From Cellulomonas terrae (lineage in GTDB: Bacteria; Actinomycetota; Actinomycetes; Actinomycetales; Cellulomonadaceae), in NCBI RefSeq assembly GCF_007990265.1, contig NZ_BJWH01000006.1, positions 62,001-126,000 of the forward strand: DNA of 64,000 nucleotides, given 5' to 3'. Under the pieces are notes generated by a model. That model made no database searches, was not told where the DNA came from, and saw only the letters and a program-made list of their open reading frames with translations. This document shows positions 49,690 through 59,720 of the stretch, in pieces. Numbering within the stretch: position 1 is the first letter of the stretch; each line of letters starts with the position of its first letter. The position numbers and the translations under genes are program-made.

Positions 49690-50946
49690 TCAGGCGCTGG
49701 CCCGCTCGCGCGCCTGCGCACGTTCGAGGGACGCCTTGCGGTCGGCCTCGTTCTCCTGGTCGATCGTCTTCGCGGCCTCGGCGTCCCAGGTGAGGTTCTC
49801 GCCGGTCTCGGGGTCGAACACCATGAGCCGCTCCGGGTCGAACCACAGCTCGGCGTCGTCGCCGTCGCGGATCTTCGTCTCGGACCCGAGCGTGACGATG
49901 AGCTGCGTGCGCAGACCCTCGCCGTCGAGGTCGCGGTCGAGCTCTTCGAGGGTCTGCGCGACGTCGGGGTTCGTGTCGAACGGGATGTAGGCGTAGAGCT
50001 CCGAGCCGAGCCACTCGCTGACGTCCACGGGCGCGGTGAAGGTCACGCCGGACGACACCTTGGACTCCTCCAGCAGCTTGGCGTCCTCGAAGTGCTCCGG
50101 GCGGATGCCGACGATGACGAGGTTCTTGCCACCGAGCTTGGACGCCAGGTCGGCGGAGATCGGGACGTCGGCGAACGGCAGGTGCATCGTCGACCCGTCG
50201 ACCTCCCCCGGCAGGAAGTTCATGGGCGGCGAGCCGATGAAGCCGGCGACGAAGAGGTTCACGGGCTGCTCGTAGAGGCCGCGCGGGCTGGCGACCTGCT
50301 GGAGCTCGCCCTTGCGGAGCACCGCGACGCGGTCGCCGAGGGTCATGGCCTCGGTCTGGTCGTGCGTGACGTAGACCGTGGTGGTGCCGAGGCGGCGCTG
50401 CATGCGGGCGATCTCGGTGCGCATCTGGCCGCGCAGCTTGGCGTCGAGGTTGGACAGGGGCTCGTCGAAGAGGAACGCCTGGGCCTCCCGGACGATCGCG
50501 CGGCCCATCGCGACGCGCTGCCGCTGGCCACCCGACAGGTTCGCGGGCTTGCGCTCCAGGTGGTCCTGGAGCTCGAGGGTCTTGGCAGCGAACTCGACCT
50601 TCTCCCTGATCTGCGCCTCCGTGAACTGCCCCTTCTGCAGACGCAGCGGGAAGGCGATGTTCTCGAAGACCGTGAGGTGGGGGTACAGGGCGTAGTTCTG
50701 GAACACCATGGCGAGCTTGCGGTCGCGCGGTGCCTTGTCGTTGACCCGGGTCCCGCCGATCGTCAGCTCGCCCGCGGTGATGTCCTCGAGGCCGACGATC
50801 ATCCGCAGCAGGGTCGACTTCCCGCAGCCGGACGGGCCGACGAGGATGACGAACTCCCCGTCGGCGATGTCGAGGCTGACCCCTTTCACGGCGAGGAAGC
50901 CGTCGCCGTACTGCTTGACGATGTCCTTGAGGGTGATGGCGGCCAT
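49690..50946 (-). CDS. sugC: Sugar ABC importer ATP-binding subunit (SugC/MsmK type)
   Basis: 418 residues. Walker A GPSGCGKSTLL, signature LSGGQRQRVAMGRA, Walker B FLFDEPLSNLDAKLR, H-loop VTHDQTEAMTLGD, and the MalK-like C-terminal regulatory OB domain (about 240-385). Longer than SugC of mycobacteria by a C-terminal tail. Last gene of the importer operon, 16 nt behind the second permease. The symbol is by analogy with the Mycobacterium trehalose importer. Confidence 0.9.
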   Translation of the reverse strand: MAAITLKDIVKQYGDGFLAVKGVSLDIADGEFVILVGPSGCGKSTLLRMIVGLEDITAGELTIGGTRVNDKAPRDRKLAMVFQNYALYPHLTVFENIAFPLRLQKGQFTEAQIREKVEFAAKTLELQDHLERKPANLSGGQRQRVAMGRAIVREAQAFLFDEPLSNLDAKLRGQMRTEIARMQRRLGTTTVYVTHDQTEAMTLGDRVAVLRKGELQQVASPRGLYEQPVNLFVAGFIGSPPMNFLPGEVDGSTMHLPFADVPISADLASKLGGKNLVIVGIRPEHFEDAKLLEESKVSSGVTFTAPVDVSEWLGSELYAYIPFDTNPDVAQTLEELDRDLDGEGLRTQLIVTLGSETKIRDGDDAELWFDPERLMVFDPETGENLTWDAEAAKTIDQENEADRKASLERAQARERASA

Positions 50947-50962
50947 CGGATCTCCTTCGTGG

Positions 50963-51811
50963 TCAGCCCTTGACGGCGCCCTGGGTCAGGCCGGACACGA
51001 TCTGGCGTTGGAAGAGCAGGACGAGGATGACCACCGGGATGGTCACGATGATGGCGGCGGCCGAGATCGACCCCGTCGGCTCCTCGAACTGCGAGGCACC
51101 GGTGAAGAACGCCAGCGCGGCCGGGACGGGTCGGGCGCGGTCGGTCGACGTGAGCGAGATGCCGTAGACGAAGTCGTTCCACGCGATGAAGAAGGCGATC
51201 AGCGCGGTCGTGAAGACCCCGGGTGCGGCGAGCGGCACGATCGCCTTGCGGAACGCCTGCCACGTGGTCGCCCCGTCCACCTGGGCGGCCTGCTCGAGCT
51301 CCCACGGGATCTGCCGGAAGAACGCGGCCAGCGTCCAGATGGAGATCGGCAGGGTCAGCGACAGGTACGGGATGATCAGCCCGAGCCAGGTGTCGTAGAG
51401 GCCGATGTTGCGCCACAGGTTGAACAGCGGGGTCACGATCGAGATGACGGGGAAGATCGAGACACCGAGCGCGGTGAGCAGGATGAGCCGCTTGCCGGGG
51501 AAGTCGAGCCGGGCGATCGCGTACGCCGCGAGGGTGGCCAGGACGACGGCGATGGCCGTGGCGATCAGCGAGATGCCGATGGAGTTGCGCAGCGACGACA
51601 GGAACAGCGTCTGCGCGGACCCGTCCGGCGCGAGGATCTCCTCGTAGTTCACCGTCGACCACGTCTTCGGCCAGAACAGCCCGAGGTTGAGCTGGCTGGG
51701 CAGCTTGAACGACGTGGCGAAGATCGACACGATCGGGAACAGGGCGTAGGAGAGCACGAAGATCGTGATGAGCGCCCAGGCGACCTTGGCCCGGCCCGAC
51801 AGCTGCTTCAT
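50963..51811 (-). CDS. sugB: Sugar ABC importer permease (SugB/MalG type)
   Basis: 282 residues, six helices, with the EAA loop ELEQAAQVDGATTWQAFRKAIVPLAAPGV that docks on the ATPase (seen as EQAAQVDGATTWQAF). Typical MalG-class length. Its ATG shares one base with the previous gene's stop (TGATG), implying tight translational coupling. Confidence 0.92.
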   Translation of the reverse strand: MKQLSGRAKVAWALITIFVLSYALFPIVSIFATSFKLPSQLNLGLFWPKTWSTVNYEEILAPDGSAQTLFLSSLRNSIGISLIATAIAVVLATLAAYAIARLDFPGKRLILLTALGVSIFPVISIVTPLFNLWRNIGLYDTWLGLIIPYLSLTLPISIWTLAAFFRQIPWELEQAAQVDGATTWQAFRKAIVPLAAPGVFTTALIAFFIAWNDFVYGISLTSTDRARPVPAALAFFTGASQFEEPTGSISAAAIIVTIPVVILVLLFQRQIVSGLTQGAVKG

Positions 51812-52770
51812 CAGCCCGCCCCCCTCGCGCCGCCGGCCAGATCGACCTTGAAGAGCTTGACCGCGACCCAGCAGATCAGGATCACGCAGAGGAACAGCAG
51901 CACCGAGATCGCCGAGCCGAGGCCGATCTCGAGACGCCCGATCGACGTCCGGTACGCCAGGAGCGACAGCACCTCGGTGCCGTTGGCGCCGTTCGTCATG
52001 ATGAACACGTTGTCGAAGATGCGGAACGCGTCGAGGGCCCGGAACAGGACGGCCACCATGATCGCGGCCTTCATGTTGGGCAGGACCACCCGCGTGAGGC
52101 GCTGCCACCACGTCGCACCGTCGACCTCCGCCGCCTCCTCGAGCTCGGTCGGGACCTGCGAGAGGCCGGCCAGCAGGAGGAGGGAGATGAACGGTGTGGT
52201 CTTCCAGATCTCCGACATGATGATGACGAAGAGGCTGGTGCCCTGCTGGGCGAACCAGTTGAGGTCCGTGCTGATGCCGGGCACCCAGTCGAACCAGTGG
52301 TTGACGTACCCGGAGTTGATGTCGAACGCGTAGAACCACGCGAACGCGGAGACCACGGTGATGATCCCGTAGGGCACGAGGATCGCCGTGCGGAGCAGGC
52401 CACGCAGCTGCGTGATGGCTCGGTGCATGACGAGGGCGAGCGCGAATCCGAGGATGAGCTCGATCACCACGGTCACCACGGTGATGAAGACGGTGACGCC
52501 GAGCGCCTGCCAGAAGAGCGGGTCGCTCAGCACGACCGCATAGTTGCTCAACCCGGCCCAGCCCCTGTCGTCCGGGGCGGTGAGGCGGAAGTGGAACAGC
52601 GAGTCGTAGAAGGCCTGCAGGATCGGGTACAGCGTCACCGCGAGCATGACGACGAACGCCGGCCCTGCGAGCAGCCAGCCGAGCCGCGCCTCCGACTTCG
52701 CGCGGTCGCTGCGGCCGGCCTTCGCTGCGGCGTCGCGCAGGTCCGGCCTCTTGTCGGCGACCGTGGTCAT
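51811..52770 (-). CDS. sugA: Sugar ABC importer permease (SugA/MalF type)
   Basis: 319 residues, six helices with an N-terminal cytoplasmic stretch of about 30 residues. EAA loop ELEEAAEVDGATWWQRLTRV; LVPYGIITVVSAFAWFYAFD and ALDAFRIFDNVFIMT are typical of trehalose/maltose permeases of actinobacteria. ATG 52770 overlaps the stop of the binding-protein gene by 4 bp. Confidence 0.92.
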   Translation of the reverse strand: MTTVADKRPDLRDAAAKAGRSDRAKSEARLGWLLAGPAFVVMLAVTLYPILQAFYDSLFHFRLTAPDDRGWAGLSNYAVVLSDPLFWQALGVTVFITVVTVVIELILGFALALVMHRAITQLRGLLRTAILVPYGIITVVSAFAWFYAFDINSGYVNHWFDWVPGISTDLNWFAQQGTSLFVIIMSEIWKTTPFISLLLLAGLSQVPTELEEAAEVDGATWWQRLTRVVLPNMKAAIMVAVLFRALDAFRIFDNVFIMTNGANGTEVLSLLAYRTSIGRLEIGLGSAISVLLFLCVILICWVAVKLFKVDLAGGARGAG

Positions 52771-54062
52771 AGCAGCTGCTCCCCTCGAAGCACGGCGGTG
52801 ATCAGGTCGCTGGACTTGGTCGGGGTGACCTCCGGGGTCACTGCGCTCGGCGGGTGCCACGTCTGCTGCAGGCCGGTGGACACCTCGTTGTAGTACGGGG
52901 TCTGCGGCCGCGGCACGGCGAGCTCGAGCGACTCGCGGATGACGTCCGCCATCGGGAACGCCTCGGTGACGGCGGGGTCGTCGTAGGCCTCGGTGTTGGA
53001 GGGCGGGTTGCCGTTCGTCGCGAAGTACTGCGCCTGGTGCTCAGGGGTCACGATGCACTCGGCCGCCTCGTAGGCGAGGTCGACGTGGTTGCTGTAGGCG
53101 CCGATGCCGAGGTTGATCCCGCCGTACGGCGGCGCGGTCTGCTGGTCCTCGGTGACCTGCGGGTACAGCGCCCAGCCGATGTCGTCGAGCAGGGCCTGGT
53201 CGAACGTGCCGTCCTCGACGCCGGCCTTCGTGGCGGACCAGACGAACGGCCAGTTGACCATGAACGAGCCCATGTCGCCCTGGAAGATCGACAACGACGC
53301 GCCCTCGTCCTCCGTCGGCAGGGCGGGACCTCCGAGGTTCTCCTTGCCGATCGTGCCGATGATCGTCGCGGCGGCCTCACCCGCCGGGCTCTCCAGCCCG
53401 AGGGTGACCTCGTCGGCCGGGGCCTCGGGGTTCTCGATGATCGTGCCGCCCGCGGACGCGACGAGCGCGTTGATCCACACGGTGAGGGACTCTGCCTTGG
53501 TGCCCTGGACCGCGAGGTACTTGTCCTGGTCCCGGGCCGCGGTCATGATCTGGTCCCACGTCACCGGGGCGGCCTCCGGGTCCAGCCCCGCGGCCTGCGC
53601 CACGGACTTGCGGTACCAGAGCAGCTGCGTGTTGGCCCAGAACGGGACGGACACCAGCTCGTCGTCCCACGTCGCCCCGGCCAGGGCGCCTGCCACGACG
53701 TTCTGCGTCACCCGCTCCGCGACGTCGTCGGGGACGGGCGCCAGGAACCCGGGCTCGGCCATCTCCGGGATGAACGGCGGGTCCAGGCTCATGATGTCGA
53801 TCGACGAGTCCTTGGCGGCCAGCCGGCGGGCCAGCTGCTCGCGCTGGGCGCTGGCGTCGCGCGGGAGCACCGACACCTCGATCGCGTACTGGCCTCCTGC
53901 GGCCTCCGTGCACTGCCTGGCGATCTCCGCCTGGCCGCCGTCGTCCGGGTTGATGTACCAGGTGAGGACGGGGGTTCCGGACCCCGATCCCGCACATGCT
54001 GCCAACGGGGCGACGAGCCCCACCCCCAGTGCGAGGGCGAGCGCCCGTGTGCGTCGTCGCAC
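52767..54062 (-). CDS. lpqY: Sugar-binding lipoprotein, LpqY-like
   Basis: 431 residues, solute-binding family 1. Signal peptide with lipobox LAAC. Blocks such as QREQLARRLAAKDSSIDIMSLD, NTQLLWYR, VNWPFVW and GGINLGIG correspond to mycobacterial LpqY, the trehalose-binding subunit, from memory; the ligand here is inferred as trehalose or a related alpha-glucoside. GTG 54062 follows GGAGG with a 7-nt spacer. First gene of the importer operon, with a perfect palindrome 16 nt upstream. Confidence 0.88.
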   Translation of the reverse strand: MRRRTRALALALGVGLVAPLAACAGSGSGTPVLTWYINPDDGGQAEIARQCTEAAGGQYAIEVSVLPRDASAQREQLARRLAAKDSSIDIMSLDPPFIPEMAEPGFLAPVPDDVAERVTQNVVAGALAGATWDDELVSVPFWANTQLLWYRKSVAQAAGLDPEAAPVTWDQIMTAARDQDKYLAVQGTKAESLTVWINALVASAGGTIIENPEAPADEVTLGLESPAGEAAATIIGTIGKENLGGPALPTEDEGASLSIFQGDMGSFMVNWPFVWSATKAGVEDGTFDQALLDDIGWALYPQVTEDQQTAPPYGGINLGIGAYSNHVDLAYEAAECIVTPEHQAQYFATNGNPPSNTEAYDDPAVTEAFPMADVIRESLELAVPRPQTPYYNEVSTGLQQTWHPPSAVTPEVTPTKSSDLITAVLRGEQLL

Positions 54063-54078
54063 GGAGCACCTCCGAACC

Positions 54079-54094
54079 GAGGCGTCGACGCCTC
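54079..54094. promoter_or_regulatory. Perfect 16-bp palindrome before lpqY
   Basis: GAGGCGTCGACGCCTC is a perfect inverted repeat 16 nt before the lpqY start. It may be an operator for a sugar-responsive repressor or a small leader hairpin. No regulator gene is adjacent. Confidence 0.45.
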
Positions 54095-54201
54095 ACACTC
54101 AAGGGCTACACCCGTTCGCCCCACCGGCGCCACCGGTAGCGACGTTTCTCGCACGGTGAACGGGGCTCCCCGGCGAGGTCCGGACCTGCGACGATGACGC
54201 C

Positions 54202-54837
54202 GTGCCCCGTCCCACCACACCCGCCGAAGCCCTGTCCGCGCTGCGCGAGGGAAACGAGCGGTTCGTCCGCGGCGAGATGCTCCACCCGTCGCAGGGCGTC
54301 GACCACCGCTCCGAGCTCAGCGTCGCCCAGTACCCGTTCGCCGTGATCTTCGGCTGCTCCGACTCCCGGGTCGCCGCCGAGATCATCTTCGACCAGGGGC
54401 TCGGGGACGTGTTCGTGGTCCGGACCGCCGGTCACGTGCTCGACACCACGGTCATCGGGTCGATCGAGTACGGCGTCGACGTCCTGGGGGCGTCCCTGGT
54501 CGTCGTCCTGGGCCACGACAGCTGCGGCGCGGTCGCCGCGGCGACCGCCGCCCTGACCACCGGCGAGCTGCCGACCGGGTTCGTGCGCGCGATCGTCGAC
54601 CGGGTCATCCCGAGCATCGTCAACCTCGCAGGCGGTGGCCTCGGTGCGCTGAGCACGCTGGACCCGGCGGCGCTCGGGCACGAGCACGTCCGGCACACCG
54701 TGCAGATGATCCAGGGGTACTCCCGCTCGCTCGCGGAGGCCGTGACCGAGGGGCGCGTGGCGATCGTCGGGCTCGAGTACACGCTGGCCGACGGGACCGT
54801 GCACCTGACCGAGTCGCTGGGGGACGTCGAGGGCTGA
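54202..54837 (+). CDS. Beta-carbonic anhydrase
   Basis: Interconverts CO2 and bicarbonate; 211 residues. Zinc ligands C52 (FGCSDSRV), H105 and C108 (LGHDSCGA), with the D54-R56 dyad of the beta class. The first 35 residues carry the usual N-terminal helix; a C-terminal Tyr/Leu/Asp segment closes the domain. GTG start. It stands 22 nt before fumC; supplying bicarbonate for anaplerosis beside a TCA enzyme is a plausible reading of the pairing. Confidence 0.95.
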   Translation: MPRPTTPAEALSALREGNERFVRGEMLHPSQGVDHRSELSVAQYPFAVIFGCSDSRVAAEIIFDQGLGDVFVVRTAGHVLDTTVIGSIEYGVDVLGASLVVVLGHDSCGAVAAATAALTTGELPTGFVRAIVDRVIPSIVNLAGGGLGALSTLDPAALGHEHVRHTVQMIQGYSRSLAEAVTEGRVAIVGLEYTLADGTVHLTESLGDVEG

Positions 54838-54859
54838 CCGGTGCGGCAGGATGGCTCGC

Positions 54860-56257
54860 ATGACTTCTGAGTTCCGCATCGAGCACGACACGATGGGAGA
54901 GGTGCGCGTCCCCGTCGACGCCCTCTACCGCGCACAGACCCAGCGGGCGGTCGAGAACTTCCCGATCTCCGGCAGCCGCCTCGAGCGCAGCCACATCGAG
55001 GCCCTGGCCCGCATCAAGAAGGCCGCGGCCCGCGCGAACGCCGAGCTCGGCGTGCTGGACCAGGACGTCGCGGACGCCATCGTCGCCGCCGCGGACGACG
55101 TGGCCTCCGGCGCGCACGACGGCGACTTCCCGATCGACGTCTACCAGACGGGCTCGGGCACCAGCTCGAACATGAACACCAACGAGGTGCTCGCGACGCT
55201 GGCGACGCGCAGGCTCGGGCGGGACGTGCACCCGAACGACCACGTCAACGCGTCGCAGTCGTCCAACGACGTGTTCCCGACGTCGGTGCACGTCGCCGCG
55301 ACCGCGGGCGTCGTCCGGGACCTGGTCCCGGCGCTGGCGCACCTCGCCGAGGCGCTCGAGGCGAAGTCGACCGAGTGGGCCACCGTGGTGAAGTCCGGTC
55401 GCACGCACCTCATGGACGCCACGCCCGTGACGCTCGGGCAGGAGTTCGGCGGGTACGCGGCCGCGATCCGGTACGGCATCGAGCGGCTCGAGTCCGCCCT
55501 CCCCCGCGCCGCCGAGGTCCCGCTGGGCGGCACCGCGGTCGGCACCGGCATCAACACCCCCGCGGGCTTCCCGCAGCGCGTGATCGCGCTGCTGCGCGAG
55601 GACACGGGCCTGCCGCTGACCGAGGCGCGGGACCACTTCGAGGCGCAGAGCTCGCGCGACGGGCTGGTCGAGCTGTCCGGTGCGCTGCGCACGATCGCGG
55701 TCAGCCTCACCAAGATCTGCAACGACCTGCGCTGGATGGGCTCCGGACCGAACACCGGCCTCGGCGAGATCGCGATCCCCGACCTGCAGCCGGGCTCGTC
55801 GATCATGCCCGGCAAGGTCAACCCCGTCATCCCCGAGGCGGTGCTCATGGTCGCCGCGCGGGTCGTCGGCAACGACGCGACCGTCGCGTGGGCCGGTGCG
55901 AGCGGGTCGTTCGAGCTCAACGTGCAGATCCCGGTGATCGCCGCGGGCGTGCTGGAGTCCGTGCGGCTGCTCGCGAACGCGTCCCGGCTGCTCGCGGACA
56001 AGACGGTCGTCGGGCTCGTCGCGAACGTCGAGCGTGCCCGCGAGCTGGCCGAGTCGTCGCCGTCGATCGTCACGCCGCTGAACCGCGTGATCGGGTACGA
56101 GGCGGCCGCGAAGATCGCCAAGCACGCCGTGAAGCACGGGATCACCGTGCGGGCTGCGGTCATCGACCTCGGCTTCGTCGAGCGCGGCGAGGTCACCGAG
56201 GAGCAGCTGGACAGCGCCCTGGACGTCCTGAGCATGACGAGGCCGCCGCAGGCCTGA
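54860..56257 (+). CDS. fumC: Class II fumarate hydratase
   Basis: Reversible hydration of fumarate to malate in the TCA cycle; 465 residues, the normal class II length. [29 protein letters not shown] and the signature [12 protein letters not shown] with the catalytic Ser are intact. ATG 54860 is preferred over ATG 54851 because AGGA is 8 nt upstream. A strong hairpin terminator ends the transcript. Confidence 0.96.
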   Translation: MTSEFRIEHDTMGEVRVPVDALYRAQTQRAVENFPISGSRLERSHIEALARIKKAAARANAELGVLDQDVADAIVAAADDVASGAHDGDFPIDVYQTGSGTSSNMNTNEVLATLATRRLGRDVHPNDHVNASQSSNDVFPTSVHVAATAGVVRDLVPALAHLAEALEAKSTEWATVVKSGRTHLMDATPVTLGQEFGGYAAAIRYGIERLESALPRAAEVPLGGTAVGTGINTPAGFPQRVIALLREDTGLPLTEARDHFEAQSSRDGLVELSGALRTIAVSLTKICNDLRWMGSGPNTGLGEIAIPDLQPGSSIMPGKVNPVIPEAVLMVAARVVGNDATVAWAGASGSFELNVQIPVIAAGVLESVRLLANASRLLADKTVVGLVANVERARELAESSPSIVTPLNRVIGYEAAAKIAKHAVKHGITVRAAVIDLGFVERGEVTEEQLDSALDVLSMTRPPQA

Positions 56258-56267
56258 GCGCACGACG

Positions 56268-56302
56268 ACGAAGGCCCCGGGTTCGCCGCCCGGGGCCTTC
56301 GT
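56268..56302 (+). terminator. Intrinsic-type terminator after fumC
   Basis: Perfect 14-bp stem (56268-56281 with 56289-56302), 7-nt loop, very GC-rich base, 10 nt after the fumC stop. Followed by a short T-containing but not uniform tail. Confidence 0.85.
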
Positions 56303-56423
56303 TCGTATCGGTTCGATCACAACTGCGGGATCGCTCCCACACTTCCTGTCTGCTCCTTTACGATCGCCGGACCGCGCAGCGTCGTCCCCTGTCTCCGCTG
56401 CGCCCACGGGACGAGGAGGTCGG

Positions 56424-59400
56424 ATGGGCTGGAGCCTGCGCGTGCTGCGGCACCGTGCCGCCGCCCAGGGGACCCTCCTGGCCACGGTCGTCGCCGTCGC
56501 CCTCGTCGGCGCCAGCCTGCTCGGCACGTTCGCGCTCCTGCTGTTCACCAGCGAGACCCGCGCGATGGACGCCGCCCTGACGCGGGCACCGGCCGCAGGC
56601 ACCGACCTCGACATCGAGCTGGGGCTCCAGAACGGCACCCCGGCCGATGCCGTCGCGGCCGGCGAGGCCTTCTTCGACGAGCTCCTGGGCGACCTCACGT
56701 CGACGCGGTCCCAGTGGCTCACGTCGCCGCTGTACCGGCTGCTCTCCGAGGGCGACACCGTGGGCACCCCCATGGCCTACCTGGCCACCAACCCCGAGAT
56801 CCCGGACCACGCCACGCTCGTGGCCGGCGGCTGGCCGACCGCCGGGGTCGTCGACGGCCGGGTCCAGGTCGCCGTGCCCAAGATCGCGGCCGAGGAGTAC
56901 GGGTGGACGGTCGGCACCGAGCTCCCGCTGCGGGACCTGGCCACCTACAAGCAGGGGGCGTCCGCCGTCGTCGTCGGCATCCACGAGCTCGGCAAGCCGC
57001 GCAGCCTGTGGACGCGTGACCTCCTGCAGGGCGCCCAGCACGACCCCCGGTACCCGGTGCCCGGCTCGTTCGGCTTCGTCGCCACCGACGCCTGGGGCCC
57101 GTTCGTCGTCGCACCCGAGGCGCTGACCGCCCCCGGCTCGGTGGCCACGGTCCGGATGGTCGCGTCGCCGCAGCTCGCGGACAGCCCGGCCGGCGCCGTC
57201 GACGCCGTGCGCGCGCGCCTCGACGACGCCCAGGCCACCCTCGTCGCCGCGACCGACCTCGACGTGGTCACGGCACTGTTCCGGTCGCGCCTCGCCACCA
57301 CGATCGACGTGGCCCAGGGCAACCTGGCGGTCACACGGGTCAGCCTCGTCATCATCGGGCTCATGCTCGTGGTGCTCGCGGTCACGGTCCTGCTGCTGGC
57401 CGCCCGCCTGCTCGCCGACCGTCGCGCCCCGGAGCAGACCCTCATGTCGTCCCGCGGGGCGTCCGGCCGGCAGCTGCTCGGGCTCGCGGCGCTCGAGGCG
57501 GCGTGCGTCGCGCTCGTCACGACCCTGGTCTCCCCGTGGCTCGCCGTGTGGCTGTTCCAGGCGATCACCTCCGTCGGCCCTCTCGCGGAGGCGGGGCTGA
57601 ACCACGACCCGGGCCGCCCCCCGTCGCTGTGGATCACCTGCGTCGTCTCGTCGTTCGTCCTCGCGGGCGTGCTTCTCGGGCCCCTGCTGCGGCGCCGGGG
57701 AAGCGTCGTCGACGCCGAGCAGCAGCTCGTGCGCCAGGACCGGCGCGGCGGGATCGCCCGGTCCGGCGCGGACCTCGCCCTCCTCGTGCTGGCCGGTCTC
57801 GCCGTCTGGCAGCTCCGGGCCTACAAGTCGCCCGTCGCCGGGGACGGCTCGGAGCGTCTGGACCCGCTCCTCGTGGCGGCCCCAGCGCTGCTGCTGCTCG
57901 CCGGCGCCGTGCTCGCGCTGCGCCTGCTGCCCCTGGTCGCGCACGTCGGCGAGCGGCTGGCCACCCGCAGCCGGTCGCTCATCTCCCCGCTCGCCGCGTG
58001 GGAGGTCGGTCGCCGACCCGGCCGGGCGGCCGGGGCCGTCCTGCTGCTCACCCTGGCTCTGGCGGTCGGCTCGTTCTCGCAGTCCTTCCTCGACACGTGG
58101 CGGACCTCGCAGGCCGACCAGGTGGACCTCGTCGTGGGGACCGACCTGCGGCTCGACCGGGTGGGGGGCTCGGGCATCGCGCAGGCGACGGCCGTCGAGA
58201 GCCTGCCCGACGTGCAGGCGACCAGCCCGGTGACGTTCCGGTCGGTGACCGTGGGCGACCCCGCCGACACCCCCGGTGAGAGCCGAGGACGCTCGGTCAA
58301 CCTCCTCGCGCTCGACACGACGCAGGCCGACGCCCTCCTGCGCGGCCGGATGACCCCGTCCTGGGGCGCCATCGCGGAGCCCCTGCAGCCCGCCGCGCCC
58401 GCGACCGGCATCGCGCTCCCGGGCGCTCCTACGGCCCTCCTCCTCGACGTCGAGAGCTCCCTGTCCCCGGCCGTCCCGAGCACGCTGCTGATCAGCGTCG
58501 TCCTCGAGGACCCGCTCGGGACGCGCAGCCCGGTGGAGCTCGCGCCGATCCCCGCGGTCGGCGTCGCGGACGACGTCACCGTCCCGCTGCCGGACACCGC
58601 CAGCGGTCTGCGCCTCGTCGGGATCGTCGCGCAGCTCCTGCCCGGCGACGCCGACCCGGAGAGCGTGATCGGGGACGGCCTGGCCGACGTCCGACTCGAC
58701 GTGAGCGTGCGGGACCTGCGCGCCGTCGAGCGTCCAGCCGGGGCCACCACCGACACCGTGACGCCCGTCGTGCTCACCGCGGCGCCGTGGACCGTCCAGG
58801 GCGCGCTCCAGGAGGACGGCACGCGGCCGCTGCTGGCGGTCCGTACCGAGGCCGAGGTCCTGCGCATCACCGGCGCGATCGACCCGTTCGTGATCCTCTT
58901 CGGGCACTCCGGGTTCGCCGCGGCGACGTTCGAGGCGCCCGGCCCGATCCCGGTCGTCGTGACCGACACGCTGGCTGCCTCTTTCGCGGTACAGGCCGGC
59001 GACGAGCTCGTGCTCGACCTCGACGGGGTCCGCATGCCGGTGGTCATGGAGCGGGAGGTCGCCTACCTGCCCGGACTGCCCACGGGCGCGGCCCTGCTGG
59101 TCGACCGGGACCTGCTGACGCGCGCCTCCCTGCTGGGGTCGTCCACCAGCCAGCTGCTCGACGAGTGGTGGTTCCAGGTCCCCGACGCGAGCGCGCCCGG
59201 GGCCGTCCAGCACGCCCAGCAGGAGGACCTCGGCGTCGCCGTCGACCGGGTCACCGCCCGCGAGGTCGCCATCGACGGCCCCCTGCGCGTCGGCGTGCAG
59301 GCCGCACTGTGGATCGTGACCGCCGCCGCGGTGGCGCTCGCGGTCGCGGGCTTCGCGATGAGCGCCACGGTGGCCGTGCGGACCCGTCGCCTCGAGCTGG

Positions 59401-59720
59401 CGCGGCTGCAGGCCCTCGGTGCTCCGCGGTCCGGCCTGGTCCGCTCCGTGCTGGTCGAGCACGGGATCCTCGGCGTGCTGGGCCTGCTCGCCGGGCTCAC
59501 GCTCGGCGCCGTGCTCGGCCAGGTGGTGGCCCCGCTGGTGACCGTGTCCGCCGAGGGCGGCCGGCCCATCCCGTCGGTGGTCGTGCAGTGGCCGTGGCTC
59601 TCGCAGGCGACGCTCGTCGTCGTGCTCGTCGTGCTCGTCGGCGGCGCCGTCGCGCTGACGACCAACGCCCTGCTGAAGCGCGCGTCCGGCGAGCTCCTGC
59701 GGCTGGGGGACGAGCGATGA
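56424..59720 (+). CDS. Very large FtsX-type ABC permease (first of pair)
   Basis: 1098-residue membrane protein. An N-terminal helix (about 18-42) precedes a roughly 250-residue extracytoplasmic domain and an FtsX-like block of helices (about 300-425); further helices follow (about 448-500), then a second large extracytoplasmic domain (about 530-940) and a final FtsX-like three-helix block (about 955-1085: ARLQALGAPRSGLVRSVLVEHG). This doubled layout fits MacB/LolE-like exporters or mechanotransmission permeases. GAGGAGG precedes the ATG. Overlaps the next gene by ATGA. Substrate unknown. Confidence 0.85.
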   Translation: MGWSLRVLRHRAAAQGTLLATVVAVALVGASLLGTFALLLFTSETRAMDAALTRAPAAGTDLDIELGLQNGTPADAVAAGEAFFDELLGDLTSTRSQWLTSPLYRLLSEGDTVGTPMAYLATNPEIPDHATLVAGGWPTAGVVDGRVQVAVPKIAAEEYGWTVGTELPLRDLATYKQGASAVVVGIHELGKPRSLWTRDLLQGAQHDPRYPVPGSFGFVATDAWGPFVVAPEALTAPGSVATVRMVASPQLADSPAGAVDAVRARLDDAQATLVAATDLDVVTALFRSRLATTIDVAQGNLAVTRVSLVIIGLMLVVLAVTVLLLAARLLADRRAPEQTLMSSRGASGRQLLGLAALEAACVALVTTLVSPWLAVWLFQAITSVGPLAEAGLNHDPGRPPSLWITCVVSSFVLAGVLLGPLLRRRGSVVDAEQQLVRQDRRGGIARSGADLALLVLAGLAVWQLRAYKSPVAGDGSERLDPLLVAAPALLLLAGAVLALRLLPLVAHVGERLATRSRSLISPLAAWEVGRRPGRAAGAVLLLTLALAVGSFSQSFLDTWRTSQADQVDLVVGTDLRLDRVGGSGIAQATAVESLPDVQATSPVTFRSVTVGDPADTPGESRGRSVNLLALDTTQADALLRGRMTPSWGAIAEPLQPAAPATGIALPGAPTALLLDVESSLSPAVPSTLLISVVLEDPLGTRSPVELAPIPAVGVADDVTVPLPDTASGLRLVGIVAQLLPGDADPESVIGDGLADVRLDVSVRDLRAVERPAGATTDTVTPVVLTAAPWTVQGALQEDGTRPLLAVRTEAEVLRITGAIDPFVILFGHSGFAAATFEAPGPIPVVVTDTLAASFAVQAGDELVLDLDGVRMPVVMEREVAYLPGLPTGAALLVDRDLLTRASLLGSSTSQLLDEWWFQVPDASAPGAVQHAQQEDLGVAVDRVTAREVAIDGPLRVGVQAALWIVTAAAVALAVAGFAMSATVAVRTRRLELARLQALGAPRSGLVRSVLVEHGILGVLGLLAGLTLGAVLGQVVAPLVTVSAEGGRPIPSVVVQWPWLSQATLVVVLVVLVGGAVALTTNALLKRASGELLRLGDER

